Origin: Tenodera sinensis
Lineage: Eukaryota > Arthropoda > Insecta > Mantodea > Mantidae
Assembly (NCBI GenBank): GCA_030765045.1
Contig: CM060967.1
Span: 19,163,284 to 19,227,283 of the forward strand
DNA length: 64,000 bases
Direction of reading: 5' to 3'
A program made the position numbers and the translations under genes. The notes under the pieces were generated by a model. It saw only the letters and a list, made by a program, of their open reading frames with translations, did no database searches and was not told the origin of the DNA. Numbering within the stretch: position 1 is the stretch's first letter; the number at the start of each line of letters is the position of its first letter. Shown here piece by piece: positions 13,261 through 24,545 of this stretch.

Positions 13261-15217
13261 TCTTTTGTTCTGTATGAATTTGCACTAGATAATTCTTTTG
13301 TTTAGTCAGTGTCAACAACTATATCCCAAAATCTCGAAAAACAATTTATTACACATTAAAAAACAATTAAAATAGCATTCCTTTTCAATTTGACAACTGT
13401 ACTTTTAACCATTGTTATTTCAATAGTTTCTGCATTTTTTTTTTTTCGGAAGAAAGTTTATTTGTTAATGCTAAAAATGAATTGAGATTTATGTGAGACT
13501 GGTTTTCTGTTATAACAAGAGAAAATCAAAATACATGTAACTCTTGGGTTTCATTTTCCTCACTTGGCAATGCTGAGTAAGTCAACTACGTTAATCGAAA
13601 TTACTATATTTTAGGTTAGTTTTATAGAATTTAACATTTTCTGGTCAAATCTTTGCGATATTAGTATTCAAATATTTTATTTATGAAATACTTCAGATAA
13701 ATAGCGTTCGACTAACCTTCTCATATAAATTCTCTCGCCCCGCTCGATATATTAATTGTAACAAATTTTTATTTCTTCCAAAATGGTTAACGATTTTATT
13801 AAAACGCCATACGCTTGAGAAATAAGACTATTTACTTAAATGTTCTGCAAATAGCCAGAGATCCATTTCGTTGTAAATAATTTTCTATAGTTTTCAATAA
13901 TTTAACTGGTGAATCGTTACACAAAAGTTGGTAAGTAAAGGCTTTGAAAGTAGTTTCAAAAATGGTGTATGGTTTCATCCGCGCAGTTCGTACTTTATTG
14001 ACGCTCTCGGTATGATATAATTACAGAAACTACCAGATTCTGTAGTGTTTTAAAACTTCGCATATATGCACTTCAAATCATATATTTTTTGGCACTAAAA
14101 AAAAGTGAAATTTTGTCATTTTCCGCCAGTTTTGCACCCACTCCGCTCCCCCCCCCCCCCCCCCTTGCTTAAAATGTTGTATGCACCAATAGATTGCATT
14201 ATTTATTAAAATTACTCAGTGGAATACATATTAAATTGTGTTTACGATGGGTTGTGTTCATAGTTTGAAATACTCTAAAATGGCAGACATAACCTTAGTG
14301 CGGCTGTGATGTGCAGGGAGAAGATAAAGATTTAGGTTGCAGCCACTTGGCCTCTCTGGTCATCCATCTGCGTTCTGGATCAGTGCCATGATTTTATAGT
14401 GCCACGGTAAACCGCTGTTCTCTAATGAACTGTTCTCGCTTTACGATTTAACTGCCTTACTCTTGTAAGGTATCAAACTGTCTAGCTAAGGGTAACTTTA
14501 GGAAACCCCAAATTGCCTCTAGAGCCTACTGATCACAAAACAGTGGCAATCTATACTACCCCTTTAAACAATAAAATTACCTGCTGTATCCATTATAATT
14601 TCAGACAATCACATCCCAAATAAGCATTTTTAGGTTAAGAACAAGGGTCCAAGAAGCACTGCATTTACTAACATCAAGTTTGTGACGTTAGATGTAAACA
14701 AAACACATTCCTTACAGTACCAGTCACTGTCGCTAGGTGTCTAATGTGAAGAATATTGATATCATCTTTGCAGTACACTTCGGGCTATTTCTTCATTGTG
14801 TGCCAGCACTCATTAGTTGAGACACTATGTGCACACTTATCGTATGAGATACATTTAATTTTCAAAGGCAAATGAATATGTATCAAGTCAATTTCACTTG
14901 TGTTCATGCAGTACACCAAAACCCTAACCTCAAAATGCTTAGTTTAGTACTGCCTTCCACTCCAAGACTTTTTACTCTTTTTTCCGGACTTGTATGCAAA
15001 ACAAATGTCCATTGTATGTACGTAAATAAAATTTCCGCCCATTCTAATTGCATATGGCATCACAGGCCGTGTTTGCATGTTAAGAGTACTTACAATGTAG
15101 ATGTATTTACAGCTCTAAAAACCATTCTATTTAATTTACATGGGTTGTAAAGGTCACATATGAGAATATTAATGATTCGATTGGGCACAAATTTAACATA
15201 TAGTTATTTTGGTCATC
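13261..15217. other. No gene recognised
   Basis: AT-rich, with a 17-base C tract at 14148-14164. The frame at 14872-15150 has no recognised domain. Confidence 0.4.
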
Positions 15218-15230
15218 ACATTAAAATGTG
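15218..15230. repeat. Left target-site duplication of SINE S1
   Basis: ACATTAAAATGTG, repeated exactly at 15465-15477. Confidence 0.92.
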
Positions 15231-15464
15231 TGTCGGTCTGGGTGGCTCAGTTGGTTAGACGCTGGTCTACTGATCCCAAGGTCGCGGGTTCAAACCCGGC
15301 CCAGGCCGATGGTTTTTAAGTGTGCTTAAGAACGACAGCTCCATGTCAGTAGATTTACTGGCATGTAAAAGAACTCCTGCGGGACAAAATTCCGGCACAC
15401 CGGCGACGCTGATGTGATCCTGGCAATGGACAGCGTCGTTAAACAACAAAATAATTTTTTTGAA
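15231..15464 (+). mobile_element. Complete tRNA-derived SINE (S1, copy 1)
   Basis: The head is a tRNA-like sequence at about 15235-15307. It has box A (TGGCTCAGTTGGTTAGACG), box B (GGTTCAAACCC) and an acceptor stem that still pairs (GGTCTGGG with CCCAGGCC). The anticodon stem does not pair well, so it is not a working tRNA. A tail of about 155 bases follows, ending ...CGTCGTTAAACAACAAAATAATTTTTTTGAA. Exact 13-bp repeats flank the element. Together these show a LINE-mobilised, pol III-transcribed SINE. The same head and tail occur reversed at 40332-40560. Confidence 0.93.
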
Positions 15465-15477
15465 ACATTAAAATGTG
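15465..15477. repeat. Right target-site duplication of SINE S1
   Basis: ACATTAAAATGTG, an exact copy of 15218-15230. Confidence 0.92.
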
Positions 15478-15487
15478 CTTCTATTAA

Positions 15488-16194
15488 GGGACACTGGGAG
15501 TGAAATTTTGGTCAAAATTGTCAAAAAGTCGAAAATTGTGTTTTTACCTTAAAATGTTCCTGGAACACCGGTGCATTTGGATCAGCTAACATTTTTCATA
15601 CCCCCCACTCCATGTGGTCATTACGGCCCTTTCAAACAGCGCTCTTCCCTTAACGTACACAGGATGCTCTTATATAAAAGCCTGTTTTTCTCAAAACTAC
15701 ATTTCTGCACATTCCAAAAGAAGGTCGCGCCTGAGTTTTGCTTCAAATTCAATGAAAATTTCCAAAAGTATTCATAAATAGCAGCTAAACAAAACTATGC
15801 TTCAATATTGACGTTATCATTAACATGAATTCCAAAAACATTTGTTTGTATGAAAAAGAATCAATTTTTAAGATTAAATTTTCTTTGTTATTAAAAAAAT
15901 ATGTACAGCATAATCAGCAAACGTATTTGAAATATCTCTTCATACAATTGTTACCCAGGTTTTAGAGCACCAGTTCTGCCAATATAAATGAATTTTTAAA
16001 AGTCAATAGACGCGAGCTCTATTTTGAAAATGTGCCTATTAAATTCATAAAATAATTTATATATCCTAAACGAATTATCCAATTTTAATGAAATTTGGTG
16101 TACCGCCTATCCTCATATAAATACAAAGACAGTAAAAATGTCAGAAAAATCTATTAAGAAATGTGGAACTTTCAAATTTCACTCCCAGTGTCCC
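15488..16194. mobile_element. TTAA-flanked MITE, copy 1 (707 bp)
   Basis: The ends are GGGACACTGGGAGTGAAATT and its reverse complement, flanked on both sides by TTAA (15484-15487 and 16195-16198). There is no coding capacity beyond a spurious 68-codon frame. A second copy of the same length lies at 50897-51603. TTAA target sites point to a piggyBac- or Kolobok-type source, but the terminal bases alone do not decide which. Confidence 0.93.
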
Positions 16195-17036
16195 TTAAAA
16201 TCCCATTAAAAAACTACGCGAGAGCGCCTTCAAGACGCCACTAGATAATCCTGGACACTATCTTCCCCCACCTCCCGCGAACCTTCTGGAACTCGAGACA
16301 CTGGTTATTAATTGAGCATGCTCACGAGTAAGTGCTATTAGTAAAGTCCAGGGGAGCCTCGTTTCTTTCCAATAAAACATAGACATTAAAATTGTTGGGT
16401 GTATTACAATACTTTCTCTACCTTATGTAAGAGATTAGTAAACATTACCATCGCCATTATTCAACAATTTATCAGATCGTTGTCTATCAAATGTTGGGAT
16501 AAAATACATATTATGGGTCGTCAAATAAAACGACGCGTGAGCTATAACACGGTGGTTGATGGAATACAGCAAAACAGGGCATTAAATTGTGCATGCTTGA
16601 TTACGGGTAAATTACGGTAGAATATAAACAAAAACGGATTAAAACGGGAGGTACGCTGTCCCACAAAGGTATCCATTTTGCGGGCCTTATTAATAGACTC
16701 ATTTTATGCCCAATTACTTTGCCAGTCACGCCGTTAAACACAGCTCCACCCTCGTATGCCCCAGGGAGGTTAAGTAGCAATGTGTTTGTTTTTCGCGCAA
16801 AATAAACACCGTTATGGAACTTACGGGCTGCCTGGCGTTTTCTGCTTCGGTGCACCTTGGGCTGGCTCCATTCTTACCTGAAACAAAAAGAGAAGGAGGC
16901 AATGTAGCAAAAGTAGGTGTTCAGCAGCACGGAACAGATAGCTACACTTTGTATAATAGCAAACACTCTCAGCAACAAAGGGTTTTATGAGCCTTTTAAT
17001 TTTAGCAACTTTAATGTAGCATTTGCTAGCCATTAC
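16195..17036. other. No gene recognised
   Basis: Holds an isolated heat-shock-type motif at 16279-16291 and short frames at 16399-16620 and 16601-17033 with no known domain. Confidence 0.35.
16279..16291. promoter_or_regulatory. Isolated heat-shock-element-like motif
   Basis: GAAccTTCtgGAA, three alternating units with the right 2-bp spacing. No TATA box was found at a normal distance, so function is doubtful. Confidence 0.3.
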
Positions 17037-17430
17037 CGTACTTTCTCTACTACGTATGTAACTAGGTAAAGTATTGCATTACACAATCTCGATAACCAGA
17101 TTTCACCAGAAATACATGTTTTCGGACCCCCTGAATCTAACAACAACAACAACAAAGTTTAATGTCTTTCAAGGATGCGACACGAATATTTTGAAGACAA
17201 TAGCCCCTCCCTAAACTATCCTTTACATGGGACATTTTTCGAAAGTTCTGATATTCTCGAAAATAGCTCTAACGATTTTGATTAAAATGTCTATATTTAA
17301 GATATTTTATGACAAATGAAATGTATATTTTGAATTTTCTGGCTATAGCCTATGTAGTCCTGTATACTCTGGATGACTTTTGTGTAACTCGTAAACGTAA
17401 GAGATAGACCAAATCTTACTATACAAAAAA
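17037..17430 (+). repeat. R1 copy: terminal block and outer arm
   Basis: Begins TACTTTCTCTACTACG and continues with a diverged terminal block (GATTTCACCAGAAATACATG). After a short CAA repeat comes the arm (TCAAGGATGCGACACGAATA, then CTCGAAAATAGCTCTAACGATTTTGATTAAAA). It is interrupted at 17434 and resumes at 18059. Confidence 0.85.
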
Positions 17431-17433
17431 TGT

Positions 17434-18058
17434 TGTTGTTGTTGGCTAATGCTGGATTTCTGACAATGAAGTCATTAATCCTCTTGCTCTCCAATATTTT
17501 TCACAATGATATTGAAGAGAACAAAAGCAGTAATAGTAACCGCTTTTTAGAGAGCACCATATTTTTATGTTTTGGTGGTTACATCGCTCTCTCACAACCC
17601 CCAGAATGTCTGGAGGACCACACCTGTCGTTGGTTTACGGGTCTCACCGACCTGACCGGGAGAATTATCAAAATAAATTCACCGACCATATCCTCTGATC
17701 ACCAATCAGAGGACGTATTACATGCCATGACAGGTCAGCATGTTAAGATGATGGCAAAATGTTTAAATCATTAAAAGATACACTTTATGCAAAATAACTT
17801 TGTTTATGTGATATGCCGTTTGCCATATATAATAAATATATACTCAATGGAAATTTAAATACTTAATTAAGAATTACTATTTGTATAAAAAAAATCAAGA
17901 CTAATTTGTGAGTAAATTAGAAACTACTTGTAAAGTGAATTCTGATGAAGCCTGAAACATGTGTATATATGTCTATGTAACCTGATATATCCAACAACAT
18001 GTATATGTTCTAAAAGGATGAATAAAGAACATATACATGTTGTTGGATATATCAGGTT
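17434..18058 (+). mobile_element. 625-bp insertion in R1, with 11-bp target duplication
   Basis: ACAAAAAATGT occurs at 17423-17433 and again at 18059-18069. The second copy runs straight on into the R1 text (AGGTCTTGCTAAAACA) that follows this phrase in other copies, for example 46125. The segment between is therefore an insertion. It starts TGTTGTTGGCTAATGC, a phrase I recall from the ends of arthropod retroposons. It contains CCAGAATGTCTGGAGGACCA, a hammerhead-like CTGATGA...GAAAC string at 17942-17958, and ends in a long inverted repeat. A Penelope-like or composite retroposon is possible. It is not a protein gene. Confidence 0.7.
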
Positions 18059-18060
18059 AC
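17977..18060. repeat. Perfect 34-bp inverted repeat, 16-base loop
   Basis: 17977-18010 and 18027-18060 are exact reverse complements over 34 bases, with 16 bases between. The perfect match implies a recent event. The right arm ends within 2 bases of the target-duplication boundary, so the palindrome is part of the insertion's end. Confidence 0.97.
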
Positions 18061-18444
18061 AAAAAATGTAGGTCTTGCTAAAACAGAATTTATGTCCAAA
18101 TAATTTTTTTTCTGTAGAGTGAACCATTTCGGAGATATTTCTTGTTATTTATGTGAGTTTTAGAAAACTTAAAACTTTCGTTAAATGGAACACTGTTATT
18201 CATTTTTATACGTTAGCCGTGCAGAGAGAACGGAATTTGAAAGCTTTAAAACATTTGACTATCGCTCAAAGTCTACTGTATTCTAATATTCCCCTTGCAC
18301 CTACAAGGAAATTAGCAATAAGATAATTTCTACAAATGTTTATCTCAACTAACACGAAGATATAGGAATAAAAGTTTGTAAGAATGGTTAGTACAAGAGT
18401 AGAGAAAGTCATGTGAGTACAACACATCAAATTTTTAGAAAACG

Positions 18445-18530
<86 letters not shown>
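18059..18530 (+). repeat. R1 copy resumed: central block and (GT)n
   Basis: Continues R1 through TGTAGAGTGAACCATTTCGGAGATATT, GGAACACTGTTATTCATTTTTATACG and CATTTGACTATCGCTCAAAGTCTACTG to AGAGTAGAGAAAGTCATGTGAGT. It closely matches 46130-46480. It ends in a (GT)n tract. Confidence 0.9.
18448..18530. repeat. (GT)n microsatellite
   Basis: About 41 GT units between the R1 central block and the following inverted arm. Confidence 0.97.
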
Positions 18531-18532
<2 letters not shown>

Positions 18533-18569
18533 ATCTGTGAGCTATGTAACTACGAAACGAGAAGCCGAT

Positions 18570-18949
18570 TAAATATCAAACTGGCTATTTAGGTTCACCA
18601 TCTTCGAAGAAAGTGGCACAAGGATTTAAGACACTCTCCCCACCCCAGACTACCTACCGTTTGCATTGAATGTTTTTCTAAAATTTTTATTTTTCTCCAA
18701 AATGGCTCTAACGATTTTGATTAAACTACAATATTCGGAAGATTATTGACAAATAAAATGCAGATCTTGAATTTTCTGGGAATGTCCTCTGTTTATTTGG
18801 CATTTTAATTAAATTCGTTAGAGCCATTTTCAAGAAAATTTTCTTCAAAATCTTCGTGTCGCATCTTTGAAAGACAAAACTTAAATGCCAACTTTGGTTT
18901 TTAACAGTTTTTGAGTTATGCTGTCCGAAGACTGACACACACGCGCACA

Positions 18950-19007
<58 letters not shown>

Positions 19008-19135
19008 CTTTTTTCTAAAAATGCCTTTTTTAGATCAAGGGGCCTCAAAACATGCATTTCCGCTGAAATCTCGACATCAAGTTTTTGGGCGGAATACAAT
19101 ACTTCTACTATACACTGTAGAGAAAGTAAAAAATA
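18570..19135. repeat. R1 outer arms in head-to-head orientation
   Basis: CCAAAATGGCTCTAACGATTTTGATTAAA (18699-18727) is answered by the near reverse complement TTTAATTAAATTCGTTAGAGCCATTTTC (18804-18831). After that the arm reads in reverse to the (CA)n tract, then the terminal block, and ends ...TGTAGAGAAAGTAAAA near 19130. With 17037-18530 this gives both ends of one R1 unit in opposite orientation. Confidence 0.8.
18934..19004. repeat. (CA)n microsatellite at the fixed R1 site
   Basis: CA repeat with a few CG interruptions at its start, between GTTATGCTGTCCGAAGACTG and CGGACTTTTTTCTAAAAATG. Confidence 0.96.
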
Positions 19136-19999
19136 AAAGAAGATTAAAACAAAACAGTCGTCGAATTATACGAATACCGAATTATCGGGGTTCTATTGTA
19201 CCGACTTTTATTTATGATAAGGTAAGTTGTATTCATTCAATTTCGAGTGTATAGAACTTGAAGCAGAGATGTTTGGAGGGAGGGCCCGGTTCTTCTGGCC
19301 CATTTGGACCTGTAGCAGTTTCCCTGTGCTTAGTGCCATGTACGAAAGCTCCAGGACCGGCTGAGCAAGTGCACATTAAGCAACATTTTCGCAAAGCCTT
19401 CGATCATCGTCTCCCGTGCCCATGGAGGTACCCGCAGCAACTGAACCTTCATAATGTATACACATACATGCAACAGGTTGTACTACAGCCAGCAGATGAT
19501 GCGGGCGAGCAGGTCCAGTTCACCACCAAATATTTATACGATCGCTCAAACCGACACTTGCCTCTTTTCATGCAACACTTTGCTAGTAGCTCTACGGTGT
19601 CGAGAGAAAATAAAAAACTGCACCGCGACATTTACCTCTACAGCAAATAAGCTGTATAACTCTCACGTGACATTATGTTTCAGGAATTCCCGGAAATGGA
19701 TAGGCAGTAGCGAGGCTGTAAAATGGCCATCCCATATCTTTGAGTCAGGGAAACAAAGAAGGGCTTTACAATGTAAAAATGGCATATACAAAACTCTCAG
19801 TAATAGTAACCTTCTGTGTCACTTCATGTTTTAAATAAATAATAAAAGTAAAGATTCCGTGCTTGAATGAGTGTATTTATGTGTGAATATGGAAAGCGTA
19901 AATCAAAAGAGAAATGAAGGATATATGTATACCATTATTATTAAAGTTCAGGACAAAAGATCCAAACCCATACTGGTACATAATTAAGAAAGCTTTGAT
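19136..19999. other. No gene recognised
   Basis: The frames at 19258-19650 and 19454-19834 overlap each other and an antisense frame and show no known domain. Confidence 0.35.
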
Positions 20000-20205
20000 T
20001 TTATATGTATAAAAAGGGTCTAACGACTTTGGTTATGTCAACTTTAAGATATTTGCTTGACAAAATATAAATCTTGATTTTTCTGTGAATAACCTATGAA
20101 CACATCACCAAAAACTTACTACACAAAGCAAAAAGCACACTATTTAAGCTACTTTTTCTGTGGCATTAGCCATGTCCGAAATACCTATTCGTTATTAGTT
20201 TAGAT
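20000..20205 (+). repeat. R1 arm fragment
   Basis: AAGGGTCTAACGACTTTGGTTATG through TTCTGTGAATAACCTATGAA and TGTGGCATTAGCCATGTCCGAAATACC follows the R1 arm order with many changes. Confidence 0.5.
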
Positions 20206-21780
20206 TTTGAATAATTCATTATTAAGTGAAGAATTTCAAAGTCATGGCACACGTCTGCACACGTTTCATGGAGGTTTTTATGCCAACCTTTGTACTATGC
20301 AACGATTTACATTCACATGGTTTTCTTTACTCAATTTTCTGCTACAAAACAATCACATGTCTTTCTGCACTCCCTCTTCTACAAAGAATTCATACAATTT
20401 TTACGTATTATTGAAATAGATGCAACGTATTACAATCACACTGTTTTCTCTAATAGCTTTTGTGGTTGTCCAACAGTGATTTGAAATAAAATTAGTTCTC
20501 ACTTTCTTTTAAATTTATTCCCGTGAATTGTTAAATTACAAAAAAATAAAGTAAAACTCTCAATTACAAAAATATTTAAGTAATGGCTGATGATTAAAAA
20601 CGGTTTAATTCTCTAAAGTTGATTATTCAGTCATTAGTGAAGTGGTCTGGATAGTCAAAAATAGATTAGCAATCTTTGAAATTGTACCCTTTGTACCTGA
20701 CCATAGAGAGAGAAAGTGAAGAGATGAATAAAACTCAGATTTATTATTTTATTTAAAACTAATGGTCCAACACATGTTACTCAATATTCTAAAACAAAAA
20801 CAAACCAAAGGACTTGGGTTGGAATGCAGAAAAGCGTAGAGAATTTTCGGAAAACTAAACGCTTTGCACTTCGACTTTTCATTGTTTCCTTTAAATATGA
20901 TCAATAAGAAATAAAATTAAAGTAACATTACTCTTATTGTAGTTTCCATAGTTCACATCTTCCATTCTAAACTGAAATACGTTAAAATGTACACTAAATG
21001 CATTTAATAAAAATATACAACTACCAAAAAATACAAGCTATATAGTGCGAAAAGAACAAAAGTAACTCATTTAACAGAATTGGAAAAAAAGAATGCGGAA
21101 AATATTCCTCCAGTGATATTTCCCCTGAATTAAAGCGATAATACAAGCCAAATAGAGCAAAAAAAGGCAAAATTAGAACTACTTTCGTGAAATGTGAAAC
21201 AAAAATGAATGCGGAAAAAGTGTCTCTAGCTATAGGTTATGTACTACGCATTAAAAACACTATGTACCCGCATTGCACGAACATTATTTGCTCGGAAACA
21301 GAAGCAAGTTTTTATTAGGTTACATTCCTTACATCGAGTTCCTATTCATTAAGGCAGTTGTGCATTTAACAAGGTCACAAACAGCGATAACGGAGTGTAC
21401 CAATTATGCAGCAGATGATAATCACGTGACGATCACTTTGCTTGCCGGAAATTGGCTAAATCAGTCGTAAGCTGGTACGATGTGTGTTCATAAACATTAT
21501 GTAAGTTATGTGCTTGTTCACTGCGCCATTGAGCATTGCTTTATCCTCTGTGTGCACTTGACACGATCTTCCAAACACGCACGCACTATCGGTTTCGTCA
21601 GCTCCATCTCAGTGGCGTCAGTGAAGTCGAGGAAACTGAAAATGAGTTATATTTATGCACACTATTTAACTACTATTGTTCTCAGAAACCTGTTTATCAT
21701 GCAGTAAATCTACGATACAGGAGCACAGGCTTTACTTCCCTTACGAAGTAAGCGTGCTAAGCAATTTTACGCCGGAAAAA
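20206..21780. other. No gene recognised
   Basis: Very AT-rich, with only short frames lacking known domains. Confidence 0.4.
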
Positions 21781-21786
21781 ATCTAT

Positions 21787-21862
21787 CGATCGTACCGGGT
21801 TTGAACCTGCGACCTCCAGAACCCGAGGCAAGCATGTTAGCCCAGATCACGGAGGATGACAA
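21787..21862 (-). repeat. tRNA-like SINE head
   Basis: On the minus strand, GGTTCAAACCCGGTACG gives box B, and a box A-like stretch (ATCTGGGCTAACATGC) lies about 35 bases upstream. The acceptor ends do not pair convincingly, so a decayed SINE head is more likely than a tRNA gene. Confidence 0.45.
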
Positions 21863-22250
21863 ATGATTTGAACTTGGAGTTTCTATTACTTTATTATTTT
21901 TTTAACCTTAATGTCCTTCTCTATTCCCTCTTATATAAACAATCCACACATTTTGCTATACATTTGAAATATAAGCGCAACGTACATTCACACGGTTTTT
22001 TCTACTCATTTTTCCTTTACTAAACAGAATCACATTCCTTTCACCACTCCCTCTTCGACGAACAATTCATACAATTTTCTATGTGATTGAACAAATGCGT
22101 GTTACATTCACCTAACTTTTCTTCCTGTAGTATTTATCATTGTTCAACAGTGCTTTTGCTTAGCGTCGTTTCGGTGTTTTAATACAAAAATGGAGTTAAA
22201 AAAGTAAAGTTGTCACAATTGGGGTCAGGAGTGCGACGAAAACCACGATA
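21863..22250. other. No gene recognised
   Basis: T-rich sequence with a faint resemblance to R1 central-block text. Nothing can be annotated with confidence. Confidence 0.3.
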
Positions 22251-22251
22251 T

Positions 22252-22662
22252 GCAACAGTTGATGAAACAAATATTAGCCAAGATGGACATAATGGGAAAT
22301 GAAATGAATTCTGGAATGCGGCAGATGGAAACAAAAATGGTAGCCGAATTGAAGAATGTAAATTTCAGAATGGAAAAGATGAAATGTCGGATATGAAGAT
22401 AGAGCTATCGGAGAACGGTAACGAGCGACTGGTCGGGGTTAAGGAAGCCACGGAAGAACTCTGCGGAAAAATGAAGGACCTTGGCCAACGCGTTAACCTC
22501 CTGGAAGATAGAGCCGACCGCAGCACCAAAGAACTGAACTACATAGTGGAACAAATGCTCGACGAAAACCTCAAACTGGGTCCATCTATATGGGGAGGCC
22601 TGTGTTCAGCAGTGGACGTTTTACGGCTGAAATGATGATGCTTATGAAATATGTGTATGTAT
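22252..22662 (+). pseudogene. Coiled-coil ORF fused to a LINE-type 3' end
   Basis: The frame from ATG 22252 reads MQQLMKQILAKMDIMGNEMN and on to a stop near 22398. A shifted frame (22384-22635) continues with KIELSENGNERLVGVKEATEE and DLGQRVNLLEDRADR. Both are charged, heptad-like coiled coil, as in the ORF1 or Gag-like proteins of retroelements. The end of the frame encodes WGGLCSAVDVLRLK from GGAGGCCTGTGTTCAGCAGTGGACG, followed by TGATGATG. That is the familiar 3' end of insect RTE/Jockey-like LINEs, as I recall it. The reverse transcriptase between the two is missing, so this is either a large internal deletion or a small non-autonomous retroelement. Confidence 0.55.
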
Positions 22663-23739
22663 CTCTATACCTCTTGTATCTCGGAAACGACTCTTAATTG
22701 CGATAAAAGTTTATATTTAGTTAACGTTTTGCTTTTCAAGTTTATCTAAATAAGGTGTTTGCGCTTTGTACATGATTTCACCTTGGCACTTGGATGGTCG
22801 GCTGGTGTTCGTTCCTGGGAACCCCCGGGTTGCACACGACACCTGTCTACTGCAGTTTAACTAACCAGAAGTTTATAAAACAGCGCATATAATTAAACTT
22901 TTGGTTTGGTTTAACTACACTTCCAGTCAAACTATGTCTATAATACTATGCATCATTCTGCTCATGGTTCCATTTACAGCACTATAGCTTCCAAGAAATC
23001 ATAATAGTTTAAGTTGAAAATATCGCCACATTATGCACTTTCAAACAGTTTTATCACGAAATTCGATATCTGATAGTGAAATGCGACTACATTAACACGT
23101 AAGAGCCTGGCTTTGTTTGCACGTCACTGCTTGGTTCACACGGCAAGTGGGAAAACCAAACAAATAAAACAGGTAACAGCTGTTCTTTATCGCCAAAAGG
23201 AACAAAAACACGATTAGGAACTGATATCTAGTAGTAAACAAGGCGTGTCGCATTACGATTCTTTATTGTTCACCATGTTGTTATACTACCAACTGCGTAA
23301 AAGATTTCGAAACGTCACGACTTTGCTGATATCAAGGTTAAAGTCCATAGATGCATACATAAATCAAAATGTTATTTCAATTAGCAAATATCGAACTTTC
23401 AAAACTCCAAGAATATTTTGCTCCTTATTAGCAATAAATGCGAAGAACACGCCAAAGGTCGTGATTCGCTAAAGAGGTTCTTAATTTAATAGAACGTTAT
23501 AACATTTTTTTGCTGCAAACTGGCTTTGAAATTTGCGATATAAAGGTTCAAATTTAATTTCATTAAGCTTTTAATTAATACCATGTAACTTTACGGACAT
23601 TTTAAAAAGAAGTCTCTTCAAGGAAACTCCTTCATATCTTTAGATGTTTAATCAGAATGACATTAATTAAATTACGACGCAAATGAGATATCTAGAGAGA
23701 AAAAATGAAAACCCATACTAGCTTCAAAACTGGATCAGA
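22663..23739. other. No gene recognised
   Basis: The frame at 23245-23472 has no recognised domain. AT-rich. Confidence 0.4.
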
Positions 23740-24272
23740 TTAAAAAAATCTGATGCCCTGCACTTACATGGCTTTCTCTACTCTGCGTCTTACAAACACT
23801 TATCTACTTCTTGTTAATCGAGAGACATTCGTAGAAATAGGTTTCTTATTATTAGTATTTCCTCGCAGGTACAATGGCAACAAGGCAATACAGTAGGCTT
23901 AACCGATAGTCAAATGTTTTAAGAGTTAGAGGGTATCTGATGGCTTCGAAATTCCGTTCTCTTTGCACTATTAAGAGGGAAAGAAGGAAAAAATGAAAAA
24001 AACTTTTCTCAAATGGAAAATCGTTAACGCATTACAACACTGAAATCAATACCATAAGTATCTGAGAAATGGGTTAACTAAAAATACATAAAGGTGTGTT
24101 TTAACGAATGCAAAAGTCATTCAAAATGAAAAGAACTTCACGGACTATTCCCAGAATATTAATTTACTTTTTTATATGAATATCTGAAACAGTATTTTAA
24201 TCAAAATCGTGAGCCGTATTTGAGAAAATAAAAACTTTCGAAAAAATTCCATTTAAACGGTATTTGGGAATG

Positions 24273-24310
<38 letters not shown>

Positions 24311-24545
24311 CACGCATCGCATCCTTAGAAGACGAACTTAAATTCTACTTTTCGTTTTTGAGTTATGCTATTCAGAGACACGCGCGGGCGCACACATGCA
24401 AATTTTCCTAAACTTTTTTATGGGCAGGAGGGATTCGGGGAGTCTGAAAACATTAATTTATGTTGAAATCTAGGGATCGAATTTTTAGATGAGATACAAT
24501 ACTTCATCTATCTTCTGTTAGTATATAGTAGAAAAAGTAAAAGAA
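23740..24545 (-). repeat. R1 copy, reverse orientation, near full half-unit
   Basis: Reads in order: central block (AAATCTGATGCCCTGCACTTACATGGCTTTCTCTACTC ... CAATACAGTAGGCTTAACCGATAG), arm (TTAATCAAAATCGTGAGCC, then GCATCCTTAGAAGACGAACTTAAATTC), the fixed site with only a short GC-interrupted CA string (AGACACGCGCGGGCGCACAC), and the terminal block ending near AGTAGAAAAAGTAAAAG. Confidence 0.8.
24277..24306. repeat. Poly(T) tract
   Basis: About 30 T bases inside the reverse R1 arm. Confidence 0.95.

Noticed and set aside
15235..15307. A tRNA gene
   Set aside because: Box A, box B and the acceptor stem are present, but the anticodon stem is mispaired. The same head with the same long tail recurs at 40332-40560 and both copies have target duplications, so it is a SINE.
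19258..19650. Collagen-like GPxGxxG start (GGPGSSGPFGP)
   Set aside because: Only one short stretch; the rest is not collagen-like and overlapping frames are equally long.
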